Below, in pieces: positions 27,921 through 40,481 of a stretch of DNA of 64,000 bases (within the stretch, counting starts at the first letter, position 1; every line of letters starts with the position of its first letter). The translations under genes and the position numbers were made by a program. The stretch covers positions 124,001 through 188,000 of the forward strand of contig NZ_PDWN01000005.1 in NCBI RefSeq assembly GCF_010093205.1, given 5' to 3'. The notes under the pieces are model-generated. The model had not been told where the DNA came from. It worked only from the letters and a program-made list of their open reading frames with translations, and searched no databases. The stretch comes from Pseudoxanthomonas daejeonensis (GTDB taxonomy: Bacteria; Pseudomonadota; Gammaproteobacteria; Xanthomonadales; Xanthomonadaceae).

Positions 27921-28769
27921 TCATTCGCGGTCGGGCAATGCCAGGGAAATCGATGGCGGCGCAGTGAACGACTGCGCATCGCCGAACTCGGGCCACCCCG
28001 CGCGCAGGGCCGCCATGACCAACGGGTCCCGTGCGTGCGCCTCCAGCAACCAGCCGGCGATGGCATCGCAGGGCACCGTGTCGGCGGTACGGCACAGGAG
28101 CGGCCCGGGCGGAATCGGTGCGGAACGCCACAACTCATGCACCCCATCGGGCTGCGCGGCGTCGTACACGTCCGCGGCCAGGGCGACGACATCGGCCCGG
28201 CCTTCGACCAGCGACTGCAAGGCCGCCGCGTGCGAGCCCGCATACGCCAGCGATGCGAACCCGGCCCGTGGATCCAGGCCCATCTCGCGCAGCCCGGTGG
28301 TCGGCACGAACCCGCCGGAGGCGGAATCCCGCCCGACCAGCACCAGGCGCAGTTCGCCGGCCTGCCGCTGCAGCGCCGCGACCGAATCGATACCGGCACG
28401 TGCGACGAGCACCGCGCGGTAGCGGTCGGCCTGCGCGGCGGGAACGTCCGGCACCGGCAGTGCGATGACATCGCCCGCACCGGGGCGCGCCTGCAGGTAG
28501 GCGTGCAGGTTCGGCACGGCTACGTCGACCCTTCCCTCGTGCAAGGCCTCGACCAGCGCCGTCGGTGAGGGCAGTACGACCACGCGCACCGGATGCCCGC
28601 CCCGGCTGCCGAGATAGTCGGCCAATGGCTGGATCGCCGCGGCACGGTCGCGTTGTGGATAGGCGTACGTGGCGACCACCCAGGGCGCGGGCCCATTGGC
28701 CGATGACGGTAACGGCGCGAGCAGCAGCGTCGCGATGAGCAAGAGGCCGCGTCGGAAGTCCATTGTCAT
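27921..28769 (-). CDS. PhnD-like periplasmic phosphate/phosphonate-binding protein
   Basis: A 282-residue protein with a signal peptide (FRRGLLLIATLLLAPLPSSA) and a bilobed solute-binding fold of the PhnD/PF12974 type: ATYAYPQRDRAAAIQPLADYL, PSPTALVEALHEGRVDVAVPN and GRDSASGGFVPTTGL. Such proteins feed ABC importers or act as the sensor domains of kinases. No permease, ATPase or kinase gene is near, so its partner is unknown. Its ATG (28767-28769) overlaps the TGA of ilvD by one base (TGATG), which implies translational coupling to ilvD. The link to branched-chain synthesis is unexplained. Confidence 0.8.
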   Translation of the reverse strand: MTMDFRRGLLLIATLLLAPLPSSANGPAPWVVATYAYPQRDRAAAIQPLADYLGSRGGHPVRVVVLPSPTALVEALHEGRVDVAVPNLHAYLQARPGAGDVIALPVPDVPAAQADRYRAVLVARAGIDSVAALQRQAGELRLVLVGRDSASGGFVPTTGLREMGLDPRAGFASLAYAGSHAAALQSLVEGRADVVALAADVYDAAQPDGVHELWRSAPIPPGPLLCRTADTVPCDAIAGWLLEAHARDPLVMAALRAGWPEFGDAQSFTAPPSISLALPDRE

Positions 28770-30625
28770 CAGATGCCTTCGAGCAGCGTCTTGTCGCGGA
28801 CCGCGCCCTTGTCGGCACTGGTCGCCAGCAGGGCATAGGCCTTCAGCGCGGTACTGACCTTGCGCGGACGCGGCAACGCAGGCTTCCAGCCCCGCGCGTC
28901 CTGTTCGGCGCGCCGCGCGTCGAGCTCGTCGCTGGACAGCAGCAGGTCGATGGTCCTGCCCGGAATATCGATGCGGATGCGGTCGCCATCGCGGACCAGG
29001 CCGATCGCCCCACCGGCCGCCGCCTCGGGCGAGGCATGCCCGATCGAAAGGCCCGAAGTGCCGCCGGAAAAGCGGCCATCGGTGAGCAGCGCGCACTGCT
29101 TGCCCAGGCCTTTCGACTTCAGGTAGCTGGTCGGGTACAGCATTTCCTGCATGCCCGGGCCGCCCTTGGGACCTTCGTAGCGGATCACCACCACGTCGCC
29201 CGCCCGCACCTCGTCGCCGAGGATGCCGGCGACGGCCGCGTCCTGGCTTTCGTAGACGCGCGCATTGCCCTCGAACACGTGGATCGATTCGTCCACGCCG
29301 GCGGTCTTCACCACGCAGCCATCCACGGCGATGTTGCCGTGCAGGACCGCAAGCCCGCCTTCGCGCGAGAACGCGTGCTCCATGTCGCGGATGCAGCCTT
29401 CGGCGCGATCGATGTCCAGCGACGGCCAGCGCGTGGCCTGGCTGAAGGCGACCTGGGTCGGGATGCCGGCCGGACCGGCCTTGTAGAACGTATGCACCCC
29501 CGCGTCCTGCGTGGTGGCCACGTCCCACTTCGCGATCGCCTCACCCAGGGTCGGGGCGTGCACGGTGGGCACGCGGGTGTGCAGCAGGCCGCCACGCGCC
29601 AGTTCGCCGAGGATCGCCATGATTCCGCCGGCGCGATGCACGTCCTCGATGTGGTACTTCTGGGTGTTCGGGGCCACCTTGCACAACTGCGGCACGCGCT
29701 TGGACAGGCGATCGATGTCGCGCATGCCGAATGGCACCTCGCCCTCCTGCGCGGCCGCCAGCAGGTGCAGGATCGTGTTGGTGGAACCGCCCATCGCGAT
29801 GTCCAGGGTCATCGCATTTTCGAATGCCTCGAACGTCGCGATCCCGCGCGGCAGCGCGCTCGCATCCTCCGCGCCATACCAGCGATGGCACAGCTCCACC
29901 GCGGTGACACCGGCCTTCTTGAACAGCGCCTCGCGATCGGCATGCGTGGCCAGCACGGTGCCGTTGCCCGGCAGCGACAACCCCAGGGCCTCGGTCAGGC
30001 AGTTCATCGAGTTGGCGGTGAACATGCCCGAGCACGAACCGCAGGTCGGGCACGCGCTGCGTTCGACCACCGCGACCTGTTCGTCCGAGGCGTTCGGATC
30101 GGCCGCCATCACCATCGCGTCGATCAGGTCGAGCTTGTCACCTGACGTCGTTCCATCCGCCAGTCGCGTCTTGCCCGCCTCCATCGGCCCACCGGACACG
30201 AACACGGTCGGAATGTTGAGCCGCAACGCGGCCATCAGCATGCCCGGGGTGATCTTGTCGCAGTTGGAGATGCATACCAGCGCATCGGCGCAATGGGCAT
30301 TGACCATGTACTCGACCGCATCGGCGATGAGTTCGCGGCTGGGCAGCGAATAGAGCATGCCGTCGTGGCCCATCGCGATGCCGTCGTCGACCGCGATCGT
30401 GTCGAACTCCTTGGCCACGCCGCCGACGCGCTCGATCTCGCGCGCCACCAGCTGGCCCAGGTCCTTCAGGTGGACATGCCCCGGCACGAACTGGGTGAAG
30501 GAGTTGGCGATGGCGATGATCGGCTTCTGGAAGTCGTCATCCTGCATGCCCGTAGCGCGCCACAGCGCGCGGGCGCCGGCCATGTTGCGGCCGTGGGTTG
30601 AAGTCCTGGAGCGGTAATCGGGCAT
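28769..30625 (-). CDS. ilvD: Dihydroxy-acid dehydratase
   Basis: A 618-residue iron-sulfur dehydratase that converts 2,3-dihydroxy-isovalerate and -methylvalerate to the 2-keto acids, the third common step of valine/isoleucine synthesis. The cluster ligands are seen as [10 protein letters not shown] (Cys122) and [12 protein letters not shown] (Cys192/195/198), the long E. coli-like class. [20 protein letters not shown] and [21 protein letters not shown] are further signatures. It is divergent from the ilvC operon across a 490-bp control region. The start is the ATG at 30623-30625. Confidence 0.97.
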   Translation of the reverse strand: MPDYRSRTSTHGRNMAGARALWRATGMQDDDFQKPIIAIANSFTQFVPGHVHLKDLGQLVAREIERVGGVAKEFDTIAVDDGIAMGHDGMLYSLPSRELIADAVEYMVNAHCADALVCISNCDKITPGMLMAALRLNIPTVFVSGGPMEAGKTRLADGTTSGDKLDLIDAMVMAADPNASDEQVAVVERSACPTCGSCSGMFTANSMNCLTEALGLSLPGNGTVLATHADREALFKKAGVTAVELCHRWYGAEDASALPRGIATFEAFENAMTLDIAMGGSTNTILHLLAAAQEGEVPFGMRDIDRLSKRVPQLCKVAPNTQKYHIEDVHRAGGIMAILGELARGGLLHTRVPTVHAPTLGEAIAKWDVATTQDAGVHTFYKAGPAGIPTQVAFSQATRWPSLDIDRAEGCIRDMEHAFSREGGLAVLHGNIAVDGCVVKTAGVDESIHVFEGNARVYESQDAAVAGILGDEVRAGDVVVIRYEGPKGGPGMQEMLYPTSYLKSKGLGKQCALLTDGRFSGGTSGLSIGHASPEAAAGGAIGLVRDGDRIRIDIPGRTIDLLLSSDELDARRAEQDARGWKPALPRPRKVSTALKAYALLATSADKGAVRDKTLLEGI

Positions 30626-30798
30626 TGGTCGGGAACGCTGGCGGACGCTGGCGCGTGTGGTGGGAATGGAGCCTCACACCCGGTTCCTGCAGGCATCCTG
30701 CGGGCGCGGTGTCGGCACGGATTGTGCTGTGATTTTGCGGCGTGCGTGCGCCGTGTCCACGGTTGCAGTTGCAACATTAGTGCACGCGACCGTGATGC

Positions 30799-30827
30799 TT
30801 GACAAGCCAAAAGGCGCGTGCTTTCCT
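30799..30827 (+). promoter_or_regulatory. Promoter of the ilv leader/ilvC operon
   Basis: A perfect -35 box TTGACA is at 30799-30804. At a 17-bp spacing the -10 would be TTTCCT (30822-30827), which matches poorly. Transcription would begin near 30834, at or next to the ATG of the leader peptide at 30835. Confidence 0.5.
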
Positions 30828-30834
30828 CGTCCCC

Positions 30835-30951
30835 ATGTTGCATTGCCACACGCCCATGACGACCCACCGCAGCGCGCCCATCGGCGCCGCGTCGCTTGTC
30901 GTACTCGTCCTTATTACCTCGCCACCAGGTGCGGGACGAACCGGCGCGTAA
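30835..30951 (+). CDS. ilv operon leader peptide (attenuator-coupled)
   Basis: A 38-codon frame that ends at TAA 30949-30951 and contains the run LVVLVLIT (codons CTT GTC GTA CTC GTC CTT ATT ACC, 30895-30918), a cluster of branched-chain control codons. It precedes an intrinsic terminator 25 bp later and the ilvC gene. This is the classical design in which ribosome stalling on Leu/Val/Ile codons lets an antiterminator form. Translation may begin at ATG 30835, possibly leaderless, or at the in-frame ATG 30856 (31 codons). Neither has a Shine-Dalgarno sequence. Confidence 0.85.
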   Translation: MLHCHTPMTTHRSAPIGAASLVVLVLITSPPGAGRTGA

Positions 30952-31007
30952 CCAGAAACACCACGCCAGATTCGCAAAACCCCGCACCGAAAGGCGCGGG
31001 GTTTTTT
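30905..31007 (+). terminator. Attenuator: pause hairpin, antiterminator and terminator
   Basis: The terminator stem CCCCGC (30980-30985)/GCGGGG (30996-31001) is followed by six T (31002-31007). A competing antiterminator is visible: GGTGCGGG (30928-30935) is exactly complementary to CCCGCACC (30981-30988), which includes the terminator's left arm. A pause hairpin TCGTCC (30905-30910)/GGACGA (30934-30939) blocks the antiterminator and its left arm lies inside the Leu/Val control codons. These three alternative pairings match the established mechanism of ilv/leu attenuation. Confidence 0.88.
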
Positions 31008-31115
31008 GTTGGCCGTCGCCCTGGCCAGAAATTATCAGCAGAAACAAATCGTTTACGGCACATTCCACCCCCTTCGCTCCAACCCACACCAACACGACCC
31101 GCACAGGACCACGCC

Positions 31116-32129
31116 ATGACCAGCAGCATTTCCCCCAAGATCGCGATCGTCGGCTACGGCAGCCAGGGCCGCGCGCACGCGCTGAACCTGCGCGATTCCG
31201 GCTTCGACGTGACCGTCGGCCTGCGTCCGGGTGGTCCGACCGAAGCCAAGGCGCAGGCCGACGGCTTCGTGGTCAAGGCACCTGCCGATGCGGTGAAGGA
31301 TGCCGACCTGGTTGCGGTGCTGACCCCGGACATGGTCCAGAAGAAGCTGTACGACGACGTCCTGGCCGCGAACATGAAGCCCGGCTCCGTGCTCCTGTTC
31401 GCGCATGGCCTCAACGTGCATTTCGGCATGATCAGTCCGCGCGAGGACCTGGACGTGGTCCTGGTCGCACCGAAGGGCCCCGGCGCGCTGGTCCGTCGCG
31501 AATACGAGATCGGCCGCGGCGTGCCGTGCATCTATGCGGTCCACCAGGACAAGTCGGGCAAGGCCGAGGAGTTCGCCCTGGCGTACGCCGGCGGCCTGGG
31601 CGGCGCGCGCGCCAACATCATCAGCACCACGTTCAAGGAAGAAACCGAAACCGACCTGTTCGGCGAGCAGGCCGTGCTGTGCGGCGGCGCCTCCTCGCTG
31701 GTGCAGGCCGGCTTCGAGACCCTGGTCGAGGCCGGCTACCAGCCGGAGATCGCCTACTACGAAGTCCTGCACGAACTGAAGCTGATCGTGGACCTGTTCT
31801 ACGAAGGCGGCATCACCCGCATGCTCGAGTTCATCTCCGAGACCGCGCAGTACGGTGATTTCGTAAGCGGCCCGCGCGTCATCGATGCTTCGGTCAAGGC
31901 GCGCATGAAGGACGTGCTGACCGACATCCAGAACGGCACCTTCACCCGCAACTGGCAGGCCGAGTACGACGCCGGGCTGCCGAACTACAGGAAGTTCCAG
32001 CAGGCCGACAAGGACCACCCGATCGAGAAGGTCGGCAAGGAACTGCGCGCGAAGATGGTCTGGCTGCAGGCCAATGCCGCGCAGCCGGACACCGACGACG
32101 CGAACGCGAAGAGGACCGCCGCCGCATGA
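31116..32129 (+). CDS. ilvC: Ketol-acid reductoisomerase
   Basis: A 337-residue class I enzyme that converts 2-acetolactate or acetohydroxybutyrate to the dihydroxy acid with NAD(P)H. The dinucleotide motif [12 protein letters not shown] is at 13-24; [16 protein letters not shown] and [21 protein letters not shown] carry the metal-binding acidic residues of the knotted C-terminal domain. The cofactor loop reads [12 protein letters not shown] (34-45): the Ser residues that grip the NADPH 2'-phosphate in many enzymes are absent. ATG 31116 with an AGGA box is the first gene after the attenuator. Its end overlaps ilvG by 4 bp. Confidence 0.97.
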   Translation: MTSSISPKIAIVGYGSQGRAHALNLRDSGFDVTVGLRPGGPTEAKAQADGFVVKAPADAVKDADLVAVLTPDMVQKKLYDDVLAANMKPGSVLLFAHGLNVHFGMISPREDLDVVLVAPKGPGALVRREYEIGRGVPCIYAVHQDKSGKAEEFALAYAGGLGGARANIISTTFKEETETDLFGEQAVLCGGASSLVQAGFETLVEAGYQPEIAYYEVLHELKLIVDLFYEGGITRMLEFISETAQYGDFVSGPRVIDASVKARMKDVLTDIQNGTFTRNWQAEYDAGLPNYRKFQQADKDHPIEKVGKELRAKMVWLQANAAQPDTDDANAKRTAAA

Positions 32130-33853
32130 ACGCGACCTCCCCCACAGCGGCGGCCGGGCTGCGCAATGGCGCGGCCTGGGTCGCGCACGCGCTGGAAGCC
32201 GAGGGGGTGGATACGATCTTCGGCTATCCGGGCGGCGCGATCATGCCGTTCTACGATGCACTGGTGGACTCGGGACTGCGCCACGTCCTGGTCCGCCATG
32301 AGCAGGGCGCGGCGCTGGCCGCCAACGGCTATGCGCGCGCCAGCGGCAAGGTCGGCGTGTGCGTGGCCACCTCCGGCCCGGGCGCGTCGAACCTGGTGAC
32401 CGGCATCGCCGATGGCCTGCTGGATTCGGTGCCGATGGTCTGCATCACCGGCCAGGTCGCCACGCCGCTGCTGGGGACCGATGCGTTCCAGGAGCTGGAC
32501 GTGTTCGGCATGACCCTGCCGATCGTCAAGCACAGCTTCCTGGTACGGAAGGTCGACGACCTGCCGCACGTGCTGGCGGAAGCCTTCCGCCTGGCCCGCG
32601 AGGGCCGGCCCGGGCCGGTGCTGATCGACCTGCCCAAGGATGTGCAGATCGGCAGCGCCATCCACCTGCCCGCGCACGTGCCGGCCTCGGTGGATGCCGA
32701 ACCGGCACCGGATGCCGCCGCGCTGGCCGAGGCGATCGCCGCGATCGCCGCTGCCGAGAAGCCGGTGATCTATGGCGGTGGCGGCATCGGCATCGCCGAT
32801 GCGGTGGACGTGTTCCGTGAATTCGTCGAGGCGACCCGCATCCCCACCGTGCTGACCCTGCGCGGCCTGGGCGCGCTGCCCGGCAACCATCCGCAGTTCC
32901 TGGGAATGCTGGGCATGCACGGCACCCGCGCGGCGAATATCGCCGTGCAGGAGTCGGACCTGCTGGTCGTGGTCGGCGCCCGTTTCGACGACCGCGCCAC
33001 CGGCAAGCTGGCCGAGTTCGCGCCGTTCGCCCGGGTCATCCACCTGGACGCCGACGCCTACGAGATCTCCAAGCTGCGCACCGCCGACATCGCCCTGCCC
33101 GGCGACGTGGCGAGCGGCCTGCGCACCCTGGCCAGCGCACGCAGCAGTTGCGACGGCTGGCGCCAGCGCTGCGCCAAGAACCGCGAGAAGCACGCCGCGC
33201 GCTACGACGCCCCCGGCCAGGACATCTACGCCCCGGCGCTGCTCAAGCGCCTGAGCGAGCTGGTGCCCGACGCGGTCATCGCCTGCGATGTCGGCCAGCA
33301 CCAGATGTGGGTCGCGCAGCACTGCCGCTTCAGCCATCCACGCAACCACCTGACCTCCGGCGCGCTGGGCACGATGGGCTTCGGCCTGCCGGCGGCGATG
33401 GGCGCGCAGTTCGCCTGCCCGGACCGGCCGGTGGTGCTGGTCTCCGGCGACGGCAGCTTCATGATGAACGTGCAGGAGCTGGTCACCGTGGCCCGCTGCA
33501 AGCTGCCGGTGAAGATGATTTTGCTCGACAACAGTTCGCTGGGCATGGTCCGCCAGTGGCAGGAGCTGTTCTTCGACAAGCGCTACAGCGAGATCGACCT
33601 GTCCGACAACCCGGACTTCGCCGCGCTGGCGCGGGTGTGCGGGATTCCCGCCACGCGCATCGAGAAGCGCGCCGACGTCGAGGACGCACTGGCCGCCCTG
33701 CTGGCTTCACCGGGCCCGGGCCTGCTGCACGTGGCGATCGATGCCCGCGCCAACGTATGGCCGCTGGTGCCACCGAACACGGCCAACAGCACGATGCTGG
33801 AATCCAATCCCAACGAGCAGAAGGCGGAGTCCGCGCATGCGTTACCGGCTTGA
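32126..33853 (+). CDS. ilvG: Acetolactate synthase, large (catalytic) subunit
   Basis: A 575-residue ThDP- and FAD-dependent enzyme. It starts at ATGA overlapping the ilvC stop. The catalytic Glu is in [18 protein letters not shown], the Gln/Phe entrance [18 protein letters not shown], and the ThDP-Mg motif is [21 protein letters not shown]...NSSLGMV. The neighbouring ACT-domain gene suggests an isozyme II-like IlvGM holoenzyme. It condenses pyruvate with pyruvate or 2-ketobutyrate, the first common step of Val/Leu/Ile synthesis. The name ilvG is chosen for the partner type; ilvB or ilvI could also be used. Confidence 0.95.
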   Translation: MNATSPTAAAGLRNGAAWVAHALEAEGVDTIFGYPGGAIMPFYDALVDSGLRHVLVRHEQGAALAANGYARASGKVGVCVATSGPGASNLVTGIADGLLDSVPMVCITGQVATPLLGTDAFQELDVFGMTLPIVKHSFLVRKVDDLPHVLAEAFRLAREGRPGPVLIDLPKDVQIGSAIHLPAHVPASVDAEPAPDAAALAEAIAAIAAAEKPVIYGGGGIGIADAVDVFREFVEATRIPTVLTLRGLGALPGNHPQFLGMLGMHGTRAANIAVQESDLLVVVGARFDDRATGKLAEFAPFARVIHLDADAYEISKLRTADIALPGDVASGLRTLASARSSCDGWRQRCAKNREKHAARYDAPGQDIYAPALLKRLSELVPDAVIACDVGQHQMWVAQHCRFSHPRNHLTSGALGTMGFGLPAAMGAQFACPDRPVVLVSGDGSFMMNVQELVTVARCKLPVKMILLDNSSLGMVRQWQELFFDKRYSEIDLSDNPDFAALARVCGIPATRIEKRADVEDALAALLASPGPGLLHVAIDARANVWPLVPPNTANSTMLESNPNEQKAESAHALPA

Positions 33854-34097
33854 CCTGGTGCTGAAGCCCGTGGAGGGTGCGCTGGTCCGCGTGATCGGGA
33901 TGACCGAACGCCGCGGCTTCGCGCCGCGCTCCATCGTCGGCGGCCACGAAGGCGCGGACGGGCGCTGGCGCCTGCAGCTGGAAGTCGATGGCGGCCGCCC
34001 GGCCGAGACGCTGAAGCGCCAGCTGCAGAAGGTCTACGACTGCGAGTCGGTCGAGATCAGCCCGCTCGAGGCTGCTCCGCTGGAAACGGTGCGATGA
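33837..34097 (+). CDS. ilvM: Acetolactate synthase small subunit (ACT domain)
   Basis: An 86-residue protein with one ACT-like domain: [44 protein letters not shown]. It is the size of E. coli IlvM rather than the longer IlvN/IlvH. It binds and activates the large subunit and normally mediates feedback by branched-chain amino acids. The ATG at 33837 overlaps the end of ilvG by 17 bp, so the two are coupled. The next gene begins 114 bp further on. Confidence 0.9.
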   Translation: MRYRLDLVLKPVEGALVRVIGMTERRGFAPRSIVGGHEGADGRWRLQLEVDGGRPAETLKRQLQKVYDCESVEISPLEAAPLETVR

Positions 34098-34211
34098 GCG
34101 CGCGCATGGCCAGCGCGCGCAGCGGTGCCGCCGCTCCAGCGGCGGACCTCGTACGGAGGTCTCTTCTTCGCGATCGCCAGCCAGGGACGGAACCGGCGCG
34201 GACCGGCAGCG

Positions 34212-35374
34212 ATGCCTGACACCGGCCGCGCCAGCGAAGGAGAACCCGACGTCGGCGATGTCGCCGGCGTGGACGTCAACGTCGCCGACGTACTGGCTGC
34301 GCAGTCGCGGCTGCGCCGCTACCTGCCGGTCACGCCTATGCACCACGCCGAGCGCTTCGGGGTGATGCTCAAGCTGGAGAACCTGCAGCGCACCGGTTCG
34401 TACAAGGTGCGCGGCGCGCTCAACGCGCTGCTTGCAGCGCGCGAGCGTGGCGACCGCCGCCCGGTGATCTGCGCTTCCGCCGGCAACCATGCGCAGGGAC
34501 TGGCGTGGGCCGCCTACCGGCTGGGCGTGCAGGCGATCACGGTGATGCCGCACGGGGCGCCGGAGAACAAGATCGCCGGTGTCGCCCACTGGGGCGCGAC
34601 CGTGCGCCAGCACGGCGACAGCTACGACGAGGCGTACGCGTTCGCACGCGAACTGGCCGAACAGAACGGCTACCGCTTCCTGTCCGCCTTCGACGATCCC
34701 GATGTCATCGCCGGCCAGGGCACGGTCGGGATCGAGATCGCCGCGCACACGCCGGACGTGGTCATCGTGCCCATCGGCGGCGGCGGCCTGGCCTCCGGCG
34801 TAGCCCTGGCCCTGAAAGCCCAGGGTGTGCGCGTGGTCGGCGCCCAGGTCGAGGGCGTGGATTCGATGGCCCGCGCGATCAAGGGCGATACGCGGCTCAT
34901 CGACCCGGTCCGCTCGCTCGCCGATGGCGTGCGGGTCAAGGTGCCCGGCTTCCTGACCCGCCGCCTGTGCACGCGCCTGCTCGACGACGTGGTCATCGTC
35001 CGCGAGGCGGAACTGCGCGAGACCCTGGTCCGCCTGGCGCTCGAGGAAAACCTCATCGCCGAGGGCGCCGGCGCCCTGGCCCTGGCCGCCGGCCGCCGCG
35101 TAGCCGGCAAGCGCAAGTGCGCGGTTGTCTCCGGCGGGAACATCGACGCCGCCACCCTGGCCACGCTGCTTTCCGAGGTCCGGCCACGCCCGCCGCGCAA
35201 GCCGCGCCGGCGCACCGGCGAGCTGCCGGCCGTCGACCCCGCCGACCCTGCCCTTGCGAAGAAGGTCGCGGTGGCAAAACGCCGACCAGCCGCTAACCTG
35301 TCGCCCTCACCCACCATTTCCGCCCCATCGGCGCCGAGAGCGCCGCAGCCCGTCAGCGAAGAGGAGTTCACCTG

Positions 35375-35378
<4 letters not shown>
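34212..35378 (+). CDS. ilvA: Threonine dehydratase (PLP, lacking regulatory domain)
   Basis: A 388-residue fold-type II PLP enzyme producing 2-ketobutyrate for isoleucine. The Schiff-base Lys65 is in [19 protein letters not shown] is at 89-96 and the phosphate-binding loop GGGGLASG at 189-196. The catalytic domain ends near residue 325. There is no C-terminal ACT pair as in E. coli IlvA; instead a basic, Pro/Ala-rich tail ([18 protein letters not shown] and on) follows, so feedback control by isoleucine is not obvious and it resembles the short TdcB form. The ATG at 34212 is chosen; the in-frame extension to 34125 is not conserved. Its last four bases overlap the leuA start. Confidence 0.88.
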
Positions 35379-36949
<1,571 letters not shown>

Positions 36950-36968
36950 GCATTCCGTGACCTGCATC

Positions 36969-36992
36969 GCACCGGCCACCCATGGCCGGTGG
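36969..36992. repeat. Palindromic sequence between leuA and leuB
   Basis: CACCGGCCA and TGGCCGGTG face each other across CCCA at about 36970-36991, 20 bp after the leuA stop. It has no T-tract; it may be a small REP-like palindrome or an mRNA processing site within the operon. Confidence 0.5.
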
Positions 36993-37069
36993 TCCAATGC
37001 CCGGCTCCCGCCCTCCCCTCCACACTCCGCAGGCCATGCGCCTGCACCCCTGCCGCCAGGAATCAAGCA

Positions 37070-37246
37070 ATGCCGCTCGCCGAAAGCAATCCCGCCGCCA
37101 CGTTGACCTTCGACGCGGCCGTGCACCGCGCGCTTGCGCGCCGCCTGTCCGACACTCCCTACCCGCATAACGGCGCCGACGCGGTCGAGCGCACGGAAGC
37201 GGCCGAGCCCGCCGGCAACGAGCTGGCGTCCGAAACCTCGCGCTGA
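37070..37246 (+). CDS. Possible small protein between leuA and leuB (58 aa)
   Basis: A 58-codon frame with an AGGA box 9 nt before ATG 37070, ending at TGA 37244-37246, 41 bp before leuB. The product ([20 protein letters not shown] at its start) is polar and acidic at its end, has no membrane segment and no known domain. It is in line with the operon and has the codon character of its neighbours, but it could be spurious. Confidence 0.4.
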   Translation: MPLAESNPAATLTFDAAVHRALARRLSDTPYPHNGADAVERTEAAEPAGNELASETSR

Positions 37247-37287
37247 GCGCGCGCGGCCACTCTTCTCCTTCCGTCTCCAGGAAACCC

Positions 37288-38352
37288 ATGCCCATCCACG
37301 CTGACATCGTCGTCCTGCCCGGCGACGGCATCGGGACCGAGATCGTCGCCGCGACCCTGCCGGTGCTCGAAGCCATCGCCCACCGCCATGGCCACCGCTT
37401 CGGTTTCCACGAGCACGACATCGGTGGCATCGCCATCGACCGGCACGGCGTGCCCTTGCCGGCCGCGACACTGGAAGCGGCGCAGAAGGCCGACGCGGTC
37501 CTGCTGGGCGCGGTAGGCGGACCGAAGTGGTCGGACCCGAACGCGAAGGTGCGCCCGGAACAGGGCCTGCTGGCGATCCGCAAGGGACTGGGCCTGTTCG
37601 CCAACGTGCGCCCGGTGCGACCGCACCGTGCCGCGCTGGGCGCCTCGCCGATCAAGTCCGAGCTGCTGGAAGGCGTGGACATCGTGGTCGTGCGCGAGCT
37701 GACCGGCGGCATCTACTTCGGCGACAAGACGCGCAGCGACAGCGACGCCAGCGACCTGTGCCGCTACACCGTGGTCGAGATCGAACGCGTGGTGCGCAGC
37801 GCCGCCGCGCTGGCGCGCACGCGCCGTGGCCACCTCACCTCGGTGGACAAGGCCAACGTGCTGGAAACCTCGCGCCTGTGGCGCGACGTCACCAACCGGG
37901 TGATGCGCGAGGAGTTCCCGGACGTGACCCTGGAACACCAGCTGGTCGATTCGATGGCGATGCACCTGCTGTCCAAGCCACGCGCCTACGACGTGATCGT
38001 CACCGAGAACATGTTCGGCGACATCCTCACCGACGAGGCCTCGATGCTGGCCGGCTCCCTGGGCCTGCTCGCCTCCGCTTCGCTGGGTGATGGCAAGGTC
38101 GGCATCTATGAGCCGATCCACGGCTCGGCGCCGGACATCGCCGGCAAGGGCATCGCCAATCCCTACGCCACCATCCTCAGCGCTGCGATGCTGCTGCGCC
38201 ATTCACTGGGTCTGGAAGCCGAGGCGGCTTCGATCGAAGCCGCGGTGTCGGACGCGCTGGACGCGAAGGTGTTCACCGCCGACCTGGCCGCACCCGGCCA
38301 GGCCGTGAGCACCACGCAGGCCGCGCAGGCGGTGATCGAACGGCTCGCCTGA
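37288..38352 (+). CDS. leuB: 3-isopropylmalate dehydrogenase
   Basis: A 354-residue NAD-dependent decarboxylating dehydrogenase. [12 protein letters not shown] opens the protein; [18 protein letters not shown] holds the substrate-binding Arg residues, [10 protein letters not shown] the substrate loop, [15 protein letters not shown] the catalytic Lys, and [18 protein letters not shown] the NAD-binding loop. It oxidises 3-isopropylmalate to 2-ketoisocaproate. ATG 37288 follows a CAGGAAA box. leuC and leuD, which make its substrate, are encoded 2 kb further on the opposite strand. Confidence 0.97.
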   Translation: MPIHADIVVLPGDGIGTEIVAATLPVLEAIAHRHGHRFGFHEHDIGGIAIDRHGVPLPAATLEAAQKADAVLLGAVGGPKWSDPNAKVRPEQGLLAIRKGLGLFANVRPVRPHRAALGASPIKSELLEGVDIVVVRELTGGIYFGDKTRSDSDASDLCRYTVVEIERVVRSAAALARTRRGHLTSVDKANVLETSRLWRDVTNRVMREEFPDVTLEHQLVDSMAMHLLSKPRAYDVIVTENMFGDILTDEASMLAGSLGLLASASLGDGKVGIYEPIHGSAPDIAGKGIANPYATILSAAMLLRHSLGLEAEAASIEAAVSDALDAKVFTADLAAPGQAVSTTQAAQAVIERLA

Positions 38353-38405
38353 AGCCCGTCGGCGCACCACCACCCGCCACAGATCCGAACGAAGGGGAAA
38401 AGCAC

Positions 38406-39746
<1,341 letters not shown>

Positions 39747-39768
39747 CCGGTGCCGGCAGGCGGGGTCG

Positions 39769-39791
39769 CCCCGCAGCATTCCGCGGGGTTT
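39769..39791 (+). terminator. Terminator after gdhA
   Basis: CCCCGC (39769-39774) pairs with GCGGGG (39783-39788) around an 8-nt loop, followed by TTTGG. It lies 22 bp after the gdhA stop in the gap to the convergent leuD gene. Confidence 0.6.
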
Positions 39792-39820
39792 GGCAAAGCT
39801 GCGTCGCTACCGGGAGCGCG

Positions 39821-40468
39821 TCAGCCTTGGGCGTTGAACAGCCACGGTTGCGCGGCCTTGTGCCGCGCCTCGAACGCCACGATCGAAGCACGCTCCTGCA
39901 GGGTCAGCCCGATGTCGTCCAGGCCATGCAACAGGCAATGCTTGCGGAAGGCGTCGATCTCGAACGAATACCGCACGCCATCAGGCCGGGTCACCGTCTG
40001 CGCGTCCAGGTCCACGGTCAGCGCATAGCCCTCGGTCGCCTCGCACTGCGCGAACAGCGCGTCGACCTGCTCGTCCTCCAGCACGATCGGCAGCAGGCCG
40101 TTCTTGAAGCTGTTGTTGAAGAAGATGTCGGCGAAGCTGGGCGCGATGATCGCGCGGAACCCGTATTCGTCCAGCGCCCACGGCGCGTGCTCGCGCGAGG
40201 AACCGCAGCCGAAGTTCTCCCGTGCCAGCAGAACGCTGGCGCCGGCATAGCGCGGGAAGTTCAGGACGAAATCGCGATTGAGCGGGCGATGGGTGCTGTC
40301 CTGCCCGGGCTCGCCGATGTCGAGGTAGCGCCATTCGTCGAACAGGTTCGGGCCGAAACCCGAGCGCTTGATCGATTTCAGGAACTGCTTGGGGATGATC
40401 TGGTCGGTGTCGACATTGGCGCGGTCCAGTGGAGCGGCCAGGCCGGTGTGGGTAGTGAAGGCTCGCAT
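39821..40468 (-). CDS. leuD: 3-isopropylmalate dehydratase small subunit
   Basis: A 215-residue swivel-domain partner of Leu[38 protein letters not shown] and [20 protein letters not shown] are the family blocks. With LeuC it isomerises 2- to 3-isopropylmalate. The ATG at 40466-40468 lies 13 bp after the leuC stop; a GAGGAG sequence precedes it. It is transcribed with leuC. Confidence 0.96.
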   Translation of the reverse strand: MRAFTTHTGLAAPLDRANVDTDQIIPKQFLKSIKRSGFGPNLFDEWRYLDIGEPGQDSTHRPLNRDFVLNFPRYAGASVLLARENFGCGSSREHAPWALDEYGFRAIIAPSFADIFFNNSFKNGLLPIVLEDEQVDALFAQCEATEGYALTVDLDAQTVTRPDGVRYSFEIDAFRKHCLLHGLDDIGLTLQERASIVAFEARHKAAQPWLFNAQG

Positions 40469-40481
40469 CGTTCCAGTCTCC

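Larger units (their letters stand above)
30626..31115. other. ilvD-ilvC intergenic control region (490 bp)
   Basis: The region between the divergent ilvD and ilvC genes holds the ilv leader promoter, the leader peptide and the attenuator, listed separately. The left 170 bp (30626-30798) show no gene; they should carry the ilvD promoter. A repeated GTTGCA (GGTTGCAGTTGCAAC at about 30762-30776) lies near the middle and might bind a regulator. Confidence 0.6.

Noticed and set aside
28071-29528. Extension of the PhnD-like frame upstream through ilvD
   Set aside because: The reading frame stays open far into ilvD in another frame, but the signal peptide and the TGATG overlap place the start at 28769.
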